This document shows positions 25,870 through 34,058 of a stretch of DNA of 64,000 bases, in pieces. The stretch comes from Thermoplasmatota archaeon. GTDB taxonomy: Archaea; Thermoplasmatota; Thermoplasmata; UBA10834. The notes under the pieces are model-generated. The model searched no databases. It worked only from the letters and a program-made list of their open reading frames with translations, and was not told the DNA's origin. The stretch lies in NCBI GenBank assembly GCA_018818785.1, contig JAHIRF010000002.1, forward strand, positions 278,595 through 342,594. Direction: 5' to 3'. Both the position numbers and the translations under genes were made by a program. The number at the start of each line of letters is the position of its first letter. The stretch's first letter is position 1.

Positions 25870-26517
25870 TCACCTCCCCTTGACCGCTTTGCTGGCAAGC
25901 TTGACCGCATGCACAGCGTTCTTCCCCCAGCCATCGGCTCCGATCTCGTCAGACCATTCCTGTGTAGTTGGGCCTCCCCCGACCAGAACAGTGAATCTTC
26001 TCCGATCACCTGACGCACTCAGATAATCGATGATGTCCTTCTGCGATCCGATTGTGCTGGACATGAGAGCTGATGCGCCGATGATCTTGGCGCCCCTTGC
26101 CTTGGCCTCGTCGACGAAGGTAGAAGTCTTGACGTTCACGCCAAGGTCGATGACTTCGAAGCCACCCGCCATAAGCATGCTGGAGACGATGTTCTTGCCG
26201 ATCTCATGGACATCCCCCTGGACCGTGCCGATAACAACGGTTGCCTTGGATGTCTTCTCGCCCTTCGGTACGAGCGGCAGAAGCAGGGCAAGAGCAGACT
26301 TCATGGCGTCCCCTGCGAGCATCAGCTCAGGGAGGTATATCTCCATCTTCTCGAACTTTTCACCCACATCATGTATTGCAGGAACCAGTCCTTTCTCAAT
26401 CGCCTGCAGAGGATCCATCTTCGCGTGGATGACGGCCTTTGCAGCAGACACTGCGGCGTCGGAATCGTACTTCAGCACGGCTCCGCGCAGCTGCTCCAGA
26501 ATCTTCTCAGCACTCAC
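25870..26517 (-). CDS. Corrinoid (methyltransferase cognate) protein, MtmC/MttC-like
   Basis: About 215 residues. An N-terminal helical cap (residues 1-90) is followed by a B12-binding Rossmann domain with the lower-ligand motif GDVHEIGKN, then GASALMSSTIG and LVGGGPTTQEW. It carries the methyl group between the MtmB-like enzyme downstream and an unidentified acceptor methyltransferase. GTG 26517 is preferred because GGGGGT lies 7 nt upstream; GTG 26532 in the same frame is the alternative. No mtbA-like or RamA-like reactivation gene is in the window. The stop overlaps the next open frame, and its last codons form the methyltransferase ribosome-binding site. Confidence 0.9.
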   Translation of the reverse strand: MSAEKILEQLRGAVLKYDSDAAVSAAKAVIHAKMDPLQAIEKGLVPAIHDVGEKFEKMEIYLPELMLAGDAMKSALALLLPLVPKGEKTSKATVVIGTVQGDVHEIGKNIVSSMLMAGGFEVIDLGVNVKTSTFVDEAKARGAKIIGASALMSSTIGSQKDIIDYLSASGDRRRFTVLVGGGPTTQEWSDEIGADGWGKNAVHAVKLASKAVKGR

Positions 26518-26712
26518 TGTAGCTACCCCCACTCAGGACAGGACCGCCACTCAACCAAAGCATCGGTCAGTCCCAAGGGGGGATTGGAATACGAGGTTAT
26601 GAGGGTAATCGAGAAGGTTTAAACAATTGATGTGCTGAAAGAAGAATCGGGTTCAAATCAAGGAGTGCCTGGATGGACAAGTGTAATCTATTGGGTCAGT
26701 GTTCTTACATCC

Positions 26713-27504
26713 ATGGTGAGACAAAGCGGCAAACTCTCATTCATCGGACTTGGACTCTATGATGAGAATGGCATAACACTTGCCGGCCTCGATCGCATAA
26801 GATCTGCAGATGTGGTTTTCGCAGAATTCTATACTTCGAAACTCTCGGAAGGCGCCCTTGAAAGACTCTCAGCGATGACGAACAAGGAGATCATGGCGCT
26901 TGGCAGGGAGGAAGTCGAAGATGGCACGAGGATACTCGAAGAGGCCAAGGAGAAGAACGTTGCACTACTGGTCGCGGGAGACCCGATGACTGCGACGACA
27001 CACATAGACCTGCGGTTACGCGCCCACAAAGAATCCATCGACACCGAAGTCATCCATGGCAGCTCCGCCTTGACGGCGGTCCCAGGATTGCTGGGCCTGC
27101 AGCATTATAAGTTCGGACGAACAACGACGTTGCCCTTCCCGCAGGAGGGATATTCTCCCACGAGTCCATACGACATGATCATGGAGAATCTGGATAGGGG
27201 ATTGCACACGCTCGTTCTTCTGGACATTGACGCCGAGAATTCGCGCTACATGTCAGCAAATGAAGGGTTCCATCTGTTGCAGGAGATGGAGAGAAGGATG
27301 GGGAAAGGGGCAGCGAAGGATGATTCCATCGTATGTGTTGTTGCGAGGGCTGGATCCCCGGATTGCGTGGTTGCTGCAGGTCCATTATCGAAGCTCATAG
27401 CGATGGATTTCGGAGGTCCTCTGCATTCAATAGTCATTCCCGGAAGGCTTCATTTCATGGAAGAGGAATCCCTTGGACAATGGACCAATGGGAAGGATGG
27501 ATGA
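26713..27504 (+). CDS. dphB: Diphthine synthase
   Basis: 263 residues from ATG 26713, where the family's N terminus begins (LSFIGLGLYDENGITLAGL). Other signatures are VALLVAGDPMTATTH, the SAM-binding GSSALTAVPGLLGLQHY and GRTTTLPFPQEGYSPTSPYD. It methylates the diphthamide precursor on elongation factor 2. An open frame runs upstream to 26632 without family similarity. It is divergent from the corrinoid protein gene; a palindromic GTTTAAAC at 26617-26624 could be a TATA element for either. Confidence 0.93.
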   Translation: MVRQSGKLSFIGLGLYDENGITLAGLDRIRSADVVFAEFYTSKLSEGALERLSAMTNKEIMALGREEVEDGTRILEEAKEKNVALLVAGDPMTATTHIDLRLRAHKESIDTEVIHGSSALTAVPGLLGLQHYKFGRTTTLPFPQEGYSPTSPYDMIMENLDRGLHTLVLLDIDAENSRYMSANEGFHLLQEMERRMGKGAAKDDSIVCVVARAGSPDCVVAAGPLSKLIAMDFGGPLHSIVIPGRLHFMEEESLGQWTNGKDG

Positions 27505-28001
27505 GGAAAATACTACTCATCTGGACCCGCAGAGCTCGTAATGCCCTTGATCACGAATGTCAATTTTGTTATGATCGTGCTTGAGATCGTTCGTTCATCC
27601 GTCATCTTACGCTCAGGCGTCAGCTTCACAGCCCCACATCTGGTGGAGGCTATCTGGCTGACTAGCCATCTGCAATCTCTGTCATTGTATTCAGTACGGA
27701 CATATCGAGACATGGCCGTGTGAGTGTTCTGTATGTGTCTGCCGCTAGTCATCAGGTTAGATTCTGCCATCAACCTAATCACCTCTTTTCATCGTCCCTA
27801 CCGCATCTCTTCTGGCAGGTTTCATTGATAGACGGACGGGACGCTCACACAAACGAGGGGATCCCACGAAGGCCGACACAGCGCATACGTTAGCCAGCGG
27901 ACACAATATATGAGATCTGTCTCCTGCGTAGTTACTCCCGTGCTTCACGTCCTCATCGCCTACGAGTACAATGCGCGTGTAAGTTAATAAAACCTTCGTT
28001 T
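27505..28001. other. Gene-poor intergenic region after dphB
   Basis: About 500 bp without a convincing gene. Two short overlapping frames occur (27541-27723 plus strand, 27513-27782 minus strand), but neither has a ribosome-binding site, a TATA element at the right distance or a recognisable domain. No tRNA, terminator hairpin or repeat was found. The right end holds the promoter of the following HTH gene. Confidence 0.5.
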
Positions 28002-28024
28002 TAATGGTGAAAACCATTATATCA
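28002..28024 (+). promoter_or_regulatory. Palindromic operator overlapping the TATA element of the HTH regulator
   Basis: TAATGGT-GAAA-ACCATTA (28002-28019) is a perfect 7+7 inverted repeat. It runs directly into TTATATC (about 28017-28023), the likely TATA box, so it covers the BRE/TATA position of the gene starting at 28054. A further AAACCAT half-site follows at 28031. Binding here would block TBP/TFB, which suggests autorepression by the HTH protein; this is inference. Confidence 0.55.
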
Positions 28025-28053
28025 CTGTTAAACCATGTGTTTTCTGAGTACCG

Positions 28054-28662
28054 ATGAAATCGATGAAAGTGATCAAGGATCCAACCGCATTCCAGCTCCT
28101 TGGGGACGAGACTCGACGGAGAATGATATATCTCCTGAGAGGAAAGGAATATACGGTAAGCCAATTGGCGGCCGAACTCAGTCTGACCCCACAGGCAATC
28201 TACCATCACATAAGGAAATTGAAAGAAGCGGAAATGGTCGAAATCGCTCGCGAAGAGAGAATCGAGCACTTCATTGAGACATATTACAGGGCATCCGCCG
28301 AATTGTTTCAGTGCATGCATGGCACAAGCTCATGCTGCAAGGAAGACCTCGAGGAGAAGGCGAAACTGATAATCGATGGCCTGAAGAGCCTTGGATATGA
28401 GGTCGCTAAAGACGCAAACATTCTCTCAAAGATGATAGAAATCGAGGAGACCAAGGAAGAATTGGGAACAGTCCCGGAGATCATCGATCAGATAGGTGGG
28501 CTAGAGGATGTAGGCTTCTTCGAGAAACAGACTCTCGTCGATTATACCAAACTCTTGTTGATGTCCGATGAAGAATTCGAAAAGTACCAGCAGGAAAGCA
28601 AGAAGCTGAGAGATGTCCTGCGAGCCAATGTGAAGAAGCCGGGCAAAGCCAAGAAATCCTGA
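28054..28662 (+). CDS. ArsR-like winged-helix regulator
   Basis: 202 residues. The N-terminal 80 residues are an ArsR-type winged helix: FQLLGDETRRRMIYLLRGKE, YTVSQLAAELSLTPQAIYHH and IRKLKEAEMVEI. The rest is charged and mainly helical, with a cysteine-rich stretch CMHGTSSCCKED at residues about 89-100 that could bind a metal or sense redox, and a lysine-rich end. A palindrome overlaps its TATA element. The next gene (DDAH-like) converges with only 3 nt between stops. Effector and targets are unknown. Confidence 0.8.
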   Translation: MKSMKVIKDPTAFQLLGDETRRRMIYLLRGKEYTVSQLAAELSLTPQAIYHHIRKLKEAEMVEIAREERIEHFIETYYRASAELFQCMHGTSSCCKEDLEEKAKLIIDGLKSLGYEVAKDANILSKMIEIEETKEELGTVPEIIDQIGGLEDVGFFEKQTLVDYTKLLLMSDEEFEKYQQESKKLRDVLRANVKKPGKAKKS

Positions 28663-28665
28663 ACT

Positions 28666-29421
28666 TTAAAATAGGATCGATAGACAGGTTAGGGCGCCCT
28701 CGCATTTCGGGAATTCCGTCATGTCCAATGCAATGACCCTGTATCCGTTCGATTTCAGAATGGCTTCGGTACGCGGGTACCCTTTCGACATGATCACGGA
28801 ATCATCGACCGCGATCACGTTCGAACCATACCATTCCTCGCTTGGCACCACCAACAAGTCAAGCTCGCCGAGAACAGTGGTGTCGGCGTATCTTTCCGTG
28901 ACCAATAATCGGCCTGTTCCCAATGAGCTCATGTAACTCTTGAGGTGCATGATCTTCGGGTCGCGAACCACATCAATCTTGATCTCGAGCCATTCGCCCA
29001 TCTGTTCCGCACCATCGTCATTCGTTCTCTGTGTGATGCCACAAATCAGCCGGTCGTCAAAATGGACGACGTCACCACCCTCGATTGTCGCAGGAGCTGC
29101 TGCGAATCCGATTGATACGTACTGAGATAGTGTCTCCCTCACGGGACCTTCCTCACCCTGTCGGCTCTCTTTTGCGGTCCTGCACATCAAGGCCTTGCCA
29201 TTGTGGACAACTGCCACATCTTCAACAAAGCAGGAATCTGGATGTTCGTCATCCATTTCGAGACAGATTACTTCCATGCCCAGTTCCGAGAGAGCGGCAC
29301 AGTAGCGAGCATGCTGATTGCGAGCATTGACCAGGTCGATGGTTCGCTTCAATGGATGTGACGACAGACAGTCCGAATACCTCGATCCAGGCGCTCTCAC
29401 AATCGCCTTGTTTGTTGACAT
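28666..29421 (-). CDS. DDAH/amidinotransferase-family hydrolase
   Basis: 251 residues with the guanidino-modifying enzyme fold. Seen are the acidic-histidine block HPDSCFVEDVAVV, ATIEGGDVVHFDD, the central GRLLVTERYADT and the C-terminal catalytic cysteine in CEGALTCLSILF. Family knowledge: dimethylargininase (DDAH) hydrolyses methylated arginines to citrulline; close relatives act on arginine or ornithine derivatives. Length is normal. It is a single gene whose promoter region borders that of the heliorhodopsin gene (divergent). Confidence 0.86.
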   Translation of the reverse strand: MSTNKAIVRAPGSRYSDCLSSHPLKRTIDLVNARNQHARYCAALSELGMEVICLEMDDEHPDSCFVEDVAVVHNGKALMCRTAKESRQGEEGPVRETLSQYVSIGFAAAPATIEGGDVVHFDDRLICGITQRTNDDGAEQMGEWLEIKIDVVRDPKIMHLKSYMSSLGTGRLLVTERYADTTVLGELDLLVVPSEEWYGSNVIAVDDSVIMSKGYPRTEAILKSNGYRVIALDMTEFPKCEGALTCLSILF

Positions 29422-29518
29422 GGAAACCTACCTACACATCGCATAGAAGGGTCAAGTAATTTACGAATCAGATAGAAAGCTCAAATGTGTCGATTACTTG
29501 CGCATACCCTGCATAAAT

Positions 29519-30352
29519 ATGAACCGGGGAGAAATCAAATTATATTCCCTTTATCAATCAAGTGTGGGTGGAAATCTGGAGGAATCCGTTAAGGAGCCTA
29601 GATTCATTGGCCTGAGGAAATTCAACATCGCAATGGGCTTTCTGCACCTCATCCAAGGGGCGTTGATGCTCTGGTTGAGCAAAAGCTCATCGTTACCCAT
29701 CAATCTCACTCTCCTGCATTATGATCCTGTCACGGAGACCATAAACTCCCAGACGGATACACTCATCAACCTCCAACTTGGGCCTATGATCGCATCGTTC
29801 CTGTTCATTTCTGCGATCGCTCATTTCGCTGTATCCTCTCCCAGAGGATATCCATGGTACGTCAAGAACCTGAAGGAAGGAATCAACTACGCCAGATGGT
29901 ATGAGTACGCTGCAAGCTCCTCAGTCATGGTGATCGTCATTGCGATGCTATGTGGCATATTCGAACTCTCCAGCTTGATACTCATATTCTCATTGAATGC
30001 GACGATGAACCTGTTCGGCCTGATGATGGAACTCCACAACCAGACGACGAAGCGTACGAATTGGACTTCATACTTATTCGGATGCTTTGCGGGACTGCTT
30101 GTGTGGATAGTATTGGGGATCTATTTCTTCGGAGCGCTCCTAGGATCCGGGGATTCAGTGCCGACCTTCGTGTATTTCATATTCATATCGCTTGCGATCT
30201 TCTTCAATGTGTTCGCGGTGAACATGGTCCTGCAATACAGAGCGAAAGGGAAATGGAAGGACTATCTCCATGGAGAGAGAGTCTACATCATCCTCAGCCT
30301 CGTTGCGAAATCCGCATTGGCATGGCAGGTGTTCGCTGGGACCCTCCGATGA
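29519..30352 (+). CDS. Heliorhodopsin
   Basis: About 277 residues with seven hydrophobic helices. Diagnostic segments are FNIAMGFLHLIQGALML (helix A), RWYEYAASSSVMVIVIAM with the glutamate counterion in helix C, and SLVAKSALAWQVFAGTLR, whose lysine, 14 residues from the end, is the expected retinal-binding residue. The N terminus is predicted cytoplasmic, opposite to type I rhodopsins. Heliorhodopsins are known from Thermoplasmatota and other groups; they do not pump strongly, and a sensory or regulatory role is suspected. The start is uncertain: TTG 29498, ATG 29519 or a downstream GTG. No retinal-synthesis gene is in the window. Confidence 0.93.
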   Translation: MNRGEIKLYSLYQSSVGGNLEESVKEPRFIGLRKFNIAMGFLHLIQGALMLWLSKSSSLPINLTLLHYDPVTETINSQTDTLINLQLGPMIASFLFISAIAHFAVSSPRGYPWYVKNLKEGINYARWYEYAASSSVMVIVIAMLCGIFELSSLILIFSLNATMNLFGLMMELHNQTTKRTNWTSYLFGCFAGLLVWIVLGIYFFGALLGSGDSVPTFVYFIFISLAIFFNVFAVNMVLQYRAKGKWKDYLHGERVYIILSLVAKSALAWQVFAGTLR

Positions 30353-30406
30353 ATGACCTGTGAGCGAACTGGCAATGGATCCAATCTAGGATCAAGAGAT
30401 TGCCTC

Positions 30407-30442
30407 AAAAAGCGATAGCTTTTTATTGCTCCTCGCTATCGG
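30407..30442 (+). promoter_or_regulatory. Inverted repeats in the leader of the ECF operon
   Basis: AAAAAGC-GATA-GCTTTTT (30407-30424) is a perfect 7+7 inverted repeat, and CGATAGC within it is complementary to a second GCTATCG near 30435-30441. They lie between the heliorhodopsin stop and the strong GGGAGGAG ribosome-binding site of the next gene. The structure could terminate heliorhodopsin transcription or act as operator or attenuator for the operon. No TPP or cobalamin riboswitch motif was recognised. Confidence 0.35.
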
Positions 30443-30480
30443 CGGTATGCTCAAACAGACATATCGGGAGGAGCTACGTA

Positions 30481-32553
30481 ATGTCAGATTCTTCGAAAGC
30501 CCCGGAAACGGGCACCAATGAGATTGATGAGAACAAGGAAAGCATCGCGGCCCCAAAGAAGGCCGGCATGGGCTCGACCGCCAAACTGATCGCCCTCGCA
30601 GTGATCGTCGTGCTTCTAGTTGCGGTGCCAATGGGATATATGCTTACTCAGAACACAGATGATGAACCTGAAGACGAAGAGACTCTGGTCACACTGGAGG
30701 GAAAGACCGCTACAGATGAATTGACTGCACCCGAACTTGCAGGAATGGACTATCTCGAGGAGGAGTCTTCCTACCAGAACAGCTTCGGCAACTGGAAGGG
30801 GTTCGGAACCTACAGGGGTGTCGAACTTCGTGACCTCGCCGACCTGGTTGGCGGAATGGAATCAGGGGACATAATGACAGTGACAGCAGCTGATGGCTAC
30901 GGTCAGAACCTCTCATACGATCAGGTCTATGCCGAGGGTGAGTGCCTTGAGATCCAGGGTCAGATAATCCTGGCATACATGTTCAACGGCACGGATATCC
31001 CTGAATGGGAAAGCGGCCCGATGATTGCAGTCTTATCGCCGGACGGTGCATTCAGCAACGATGATCTGAACGAGACGGTATCTGATGAGCCTGAATTCAG
31101 CTCGACCACATCAGCGGGATCCCTCTGGGTCAAGAACGTTGCATCAATAAAGATCACTACGATGGCCGAAGGCGCAACAGTGCTTACCATTACAAAGGAT
31201 CAGACCTCAATCGACCTAACGATGGAGGAGCTCAATGATATGACCGCAACTACGGCTCCGGGGGGATTCAAGAAGACCACTGGAACCATAGAAGGGCCAT
31301 CCGAATTCACGGGAATACCTCTTACGGATTTCGTCGATCTGTTGTACGCAGGTACGGACTACAGCCTGGAGGTAGTCGCCACTGATGGTTACACGATGGC
31401 ATATAGTTCAGGCCAAGTCGAGGACGGCACTTTCGCATACTACGACCCGGAGGACGGATCGCTCCTCGGAGAAGGAGATTTCACGATGATCGTGGCCTAT
31501 GCGCAGGACGGATTACCCCTGGAAGATATGGACCTGCGCATAGCCATTGTTGATGAATCGGGTCCGATAACCGATGGTCACTTCTGGGCCAAGTATGTGA
31601 GATCGCTCACCATCCTTCCGTTCATGAAGGATTGGACACTCAACCTGAGCGGTGTGACGGACCTTCAGATCGACAGACAGACCTTCGAATCAGTCGCATC
31701 CTGCGAGTACCATGCTGCCTCATGGACCTTCGTGAACGAGACTGGAACCCACGAATACACAGGTGTCGCGCTCTGGACCCTCGTCTCTGCGGTCGATGGT
31801 GCAGATGGACCTGCCACCGACTACCTATTCAACGATCTGCTTGCGAAGGCGGGCTACAATGTGACAGTGGTGGCTTCGGATGGATTTGGAGCCGACAGGC
31901 CATTCGACTCACTGCAGGTGGCAAGGAACGACACCCTCATAGTCGCGAACAGGCTCGATGGAGAACCACTCTCCGAAGATGATGACGAATTCCCGCTCAA
32001 GCTCGTGGGTGATGGTCTGACGTCAGGTCAGAGGATCAAGTCCATCGCGAACATCTCGATCGTCGACATGCATGAAGTTCCGACGTGGACTCTGAATCTG
32101 ACAGGATTGACGAGCGCGGTGATAACTGCTGAGACCTATGTTGCCACTTACTACTCAGGACTGCACGCGAAGAACTTCACATACACAGACTACGGTGGGG
32201 TGCACGCAGTGTACTACAATTATACGGACAGCGAGGAAGTAGCGCACACTTACGCGGGTATTCCACTGTGGCTCCTGGTTGCAGTGATGGATGGAACGGA
32301 CGAGAGCCACTACGAGCTGAACAGCACATTGGCCGCAGAAGGCTATGATATAGTGCTCACGGCTTCGGACAGCTATTCAGTGACAATAGACTCGGCAACG
32401 GCAGCGTTCAACGACACGCTCGTTCTCGCGTTCATGCTTGACGGGGAGATGCTAACCGATATGGCGCCTCTGAGGCTCGTGAACGAGTTCCTGCCGGGCT
32501 CGATGAAGATCAGCAACGTGGTGGACATAGACCTCGAGAACCTGCCAATCTGA
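30481..32553 (+). CDS. Membrane-anchored surface protein with four sulfite-oxidase-fold-like modules
   Basis: 690 residues from ATG 30481 (GGGAGGAG upstream). A short cytoplasmic N terminus precedes one membrane helix (LIALAVIVVLLVAVPMGYML, residues about 36-55), then an acidic linker and four modules of roughly 150 residues. Each has the pattern: tryptophan/strand, TGVPL-type turn (YRGVELRDL, FTGIPLTDF, YTGVALWTL, YAGIPLWLL), a DGY/DGF turn (AADGYGQ, ATDGYTM, ASDGFGA, ASDSYSV), then LAY plus dGxpL, and a closing strand. This is the pattern of the molybdopterin-binding domain of sulfite oxidase relatives, but no conserved catalytic cysteine is seen, so a binding rather than redox role is inferred. 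It heads a five-gene ECF transport operon. Confidence 0.75.
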   Translation: MSDSSKAPETGTNEIDENKESIAAPKKAGMGSTAKLIALAVIVVLLVAVPMGYMLTQNTDDEPEDEETLVTLEGKTATDELTAPELAGMDYLEEESSYQNSFGNWKGFGTYRGVELRDLADLVGGMESGDIMTVTAADGYGQNLSYDQVYAEGECLEIQGQIILAYMFNGTDIPEWESGPMIAVLSPDGAFSNDDLNETVSDEPEFSSTTSAGSLWVKNVASIKITTMAEGATVLTITKDQTSIDLTMEELNDMTATTAPGGFKKTTGTIEGPSEFTGIPLTDFVDLLYAGTDYSLEVVATDGYTMAYSSGQVEDGTFAYYDPEDGSLLGEGDFTMIVAYAQDGLPLEDMDLRIAIVDESGPITDGHFWAKYVRSLTILPFMKDWTLNLSGVTDLQIDRQTFESVASCEYHAASWTFVNETGTHEYTGVALWTLVSAVDGADGPATDYLFNDLLAKAGYNVTVVASDGFGADRPFDSLQVARNDTLIVANRLDGEPLSEDDDEFPLKLVGDGLTSGQRIKSIANISIVDMHEVPTWTLNLTGLTSAVITAETYVATYYSGLHAKNFTYTDYGGVHAVYYNYTDSEEVAHTYAGIPLWLLVAVMDGTDESHYELNSTLAAEGYDIVLTASDSYSVTIDSATAAFNDTLVLAFMLDGEMLTDMAPLRLVNEFLPGSMKISNVVDIDLENLPI

Positions 32554-32561
32554 GTCAAAAC

Positions 32562-34058
32562 ATGAAAAACTCAAAGAGAAGCAAGATCGCCCTGATGATC
32601 GGCTCGATAGCCGTAGCATGTCTGCTATTGGCATCGATCACCGTGCTCCTGCGCATCGACGATGAAGGAGTAGATATCACTGGAGGCACCTTGCTTTCTG
32701 AAAACTCAAACAGGGTCATAGTCAGGTGCCTCTCTCCTGACGTGACCCTGTCACTCCGAGGATTTTCGGGAGAGGTGATTTTCACAAATTGCGTTCCGGA
32801 CGCCCAGGTCTTGGGCTTTGACGGCGCGATATCACGTGAGGGTATGAACATATCATTCGTGGTTGATGGAGGCGATGGCCAATATCAGTTGAACTCTCCG
32901 CACAAGACGGATTTCTGCTTTGCAGTCCTTGGAGACAGTCAGGGATTCAACAACATCTTATCGGAAGCCCTCCGAAATCTGGAGGATTGCGAGTTTGTCA
33001 TCCATTGCGGGGATATGACACCATCGGGAATGCCAGAGGAATTCGACTCGCTCCAATCAGCGTTCGATGAATCGCCAGCACCGGTATACACGACTCCAGG
33101 AAACCATGATGTGAAGAACAATGGTAGTGTGGAGTATCAGAATCGCTACGCGCCGCTGTCATATTCATTCGAATATTCAGGGATAACATTCGCGATTGTC
33201 GACTCGTCCGACCTCAACATATCCGAGGAGGAGATAGCATGGATGGAAGATGTCTTCGAGGATGCGGACAGAAAGGTGATCGTCACCCATGCACCATGCT
33301 ACGACCCATATACTGACAATCACACACTTGATCCATCGTCGTGCGAAAGATTCCATGAATTTGTGCTCAGTCGAGGGATAGACGCAGTATTCGCTGGCCA
33401 TGTCCATGCATTCGACTATCTCAGGATTGAAAACTCAGATTTTATAATCACGGGTGGCGCGGGAGCGTCTCTGGATAATGGGACCCATCATTTTGTGATT
33501 GTCACAGTCTCGACCTCAGGGTTCGCCTATGAGAAAGTCGACATCTTCGGCATCAATCAGACCGGCGAGGGAATAACATTGGTTGCCAAGAACGGCATAC
33601 AGTCGAACTTAACATATGATGATCTGAAGGCGATGACACCAGTCCATCTGTATTCATCATACGAGAATCTCTTCGGCAATATCGGAGGACAGGGATTCTA
33701 TACAGGAGTCCGAATCTCGGACCTGATTTCGATGATCGGAGGCATGGACGATGGAGATATCCTACGGATCACTTCCACTGACGGATTCTTCCAGGATTTC
33801 GGATACCTCAATGTCTACCCCAATGAGACTTGGTTTGATCTGCAAGGGTTCATGACACTGTCGTTCGAGTACGAGGGAACGGAGATACCAGATTGGCAGG
33901 ACGGACCCAGGTTGTCGATGCTTCCCAGTGATGGATTTTACAGCAACTCGGATTGCGAGATAACATCATACGAAGGTCAGGGATATGACATCTATCCCTC
34001 TGCTGGCTCAAGGTGGGTTAGGAATGTGAGCGCCGTCTCGATTCTTGACGGGGTGTGA
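32562..34058 (+). CDS. Membrane-anchored calcineurin-like phosphoesterase with a sulfite-oxidase-fold-like module
   Basis: 498 residues. An N-terminal helix (IALMIGSIAVACLLLASITV) anchors the protein outside the cell. Residues about 105-310 are a metallophosphoesterase with all metal motifs: VLGDSQG, HCGDMTP, TPGNHD, VTHAP and AGHVHAFD. Residues about 350-498 repeat the module of the neighbouring genes (YTGVRISDLISMIGGMDDGD, STDGFFQDFG, final GSRWVRNVSAVSIL). The combination suggests an extracellular enzyme that removes phosphate from a ligand that the module helps hold, before uptake by the ECF transporter encoded next. That link is inference from domain sharing and tight gene spacing (8 nt upstream gap, GTGA overlap downstream). 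Confidence 0.83.
   Translation: MKNSKRSKIALMIGSIAVACLLLASITVLLRIDDEGVDITGGTLLSENSNRVIVRCLSPDVTLSLRGFSGEVIFTNCVPDAQVLGFDGAISREGMNISFVVDGGDGQYQLNSPHKTDFCFAVLGDSQGFNNILSEALRNLEDCEFVIHCGDMTPSGMPEEFDSLQSAFDESPAPVYTTPGNHDVKNNGSVEYQNRYAPLSYSFEYSGITFAIVDSSDLNISEEEIAWMEDVFEDADRKVIVTHAPCYDPYTDNHTLDPSSCERFHEFVLSRGIDAVFAGHVHAFDYLRIENSDFIITGGAGASLDNGTHHFVIVTVSTSGFAYEKVDIFGINQTGEGITLVAKNGIQSNLTYDDLKAMTPVHLYSSYENLFGNIGGQGFYTGVRISDLISMIGGMDDGDILRITSTDGFFQDFGYLNVYPNETWFDLQGFMTLSFEYEGTEIPDWQDGPRLSMLPSDGFYSNSDCEITSYEGQGYDIYPSAGSRWVRNVSAVSILDGV

Noticed and set aside
27513-27782. Possible 89-residue gene on the minus strand after dphB
   Set aside because: No ribosome-binding site, no well-placed TATA, no domain, and an overlapping frame of similar quality exists on the other strand.
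30353-30480. TPP or cobalamin riboswitch upstream of the ECF operon
   Set aside because: Neither consensus core is present; only short inverted repeats are seen.
30481-32553. Catalytic molybdopterin oxidoreductase
   Set aside because: The modules show the fold pattern only; no conserved Mo-ligating cysteine is shared by the four copies.
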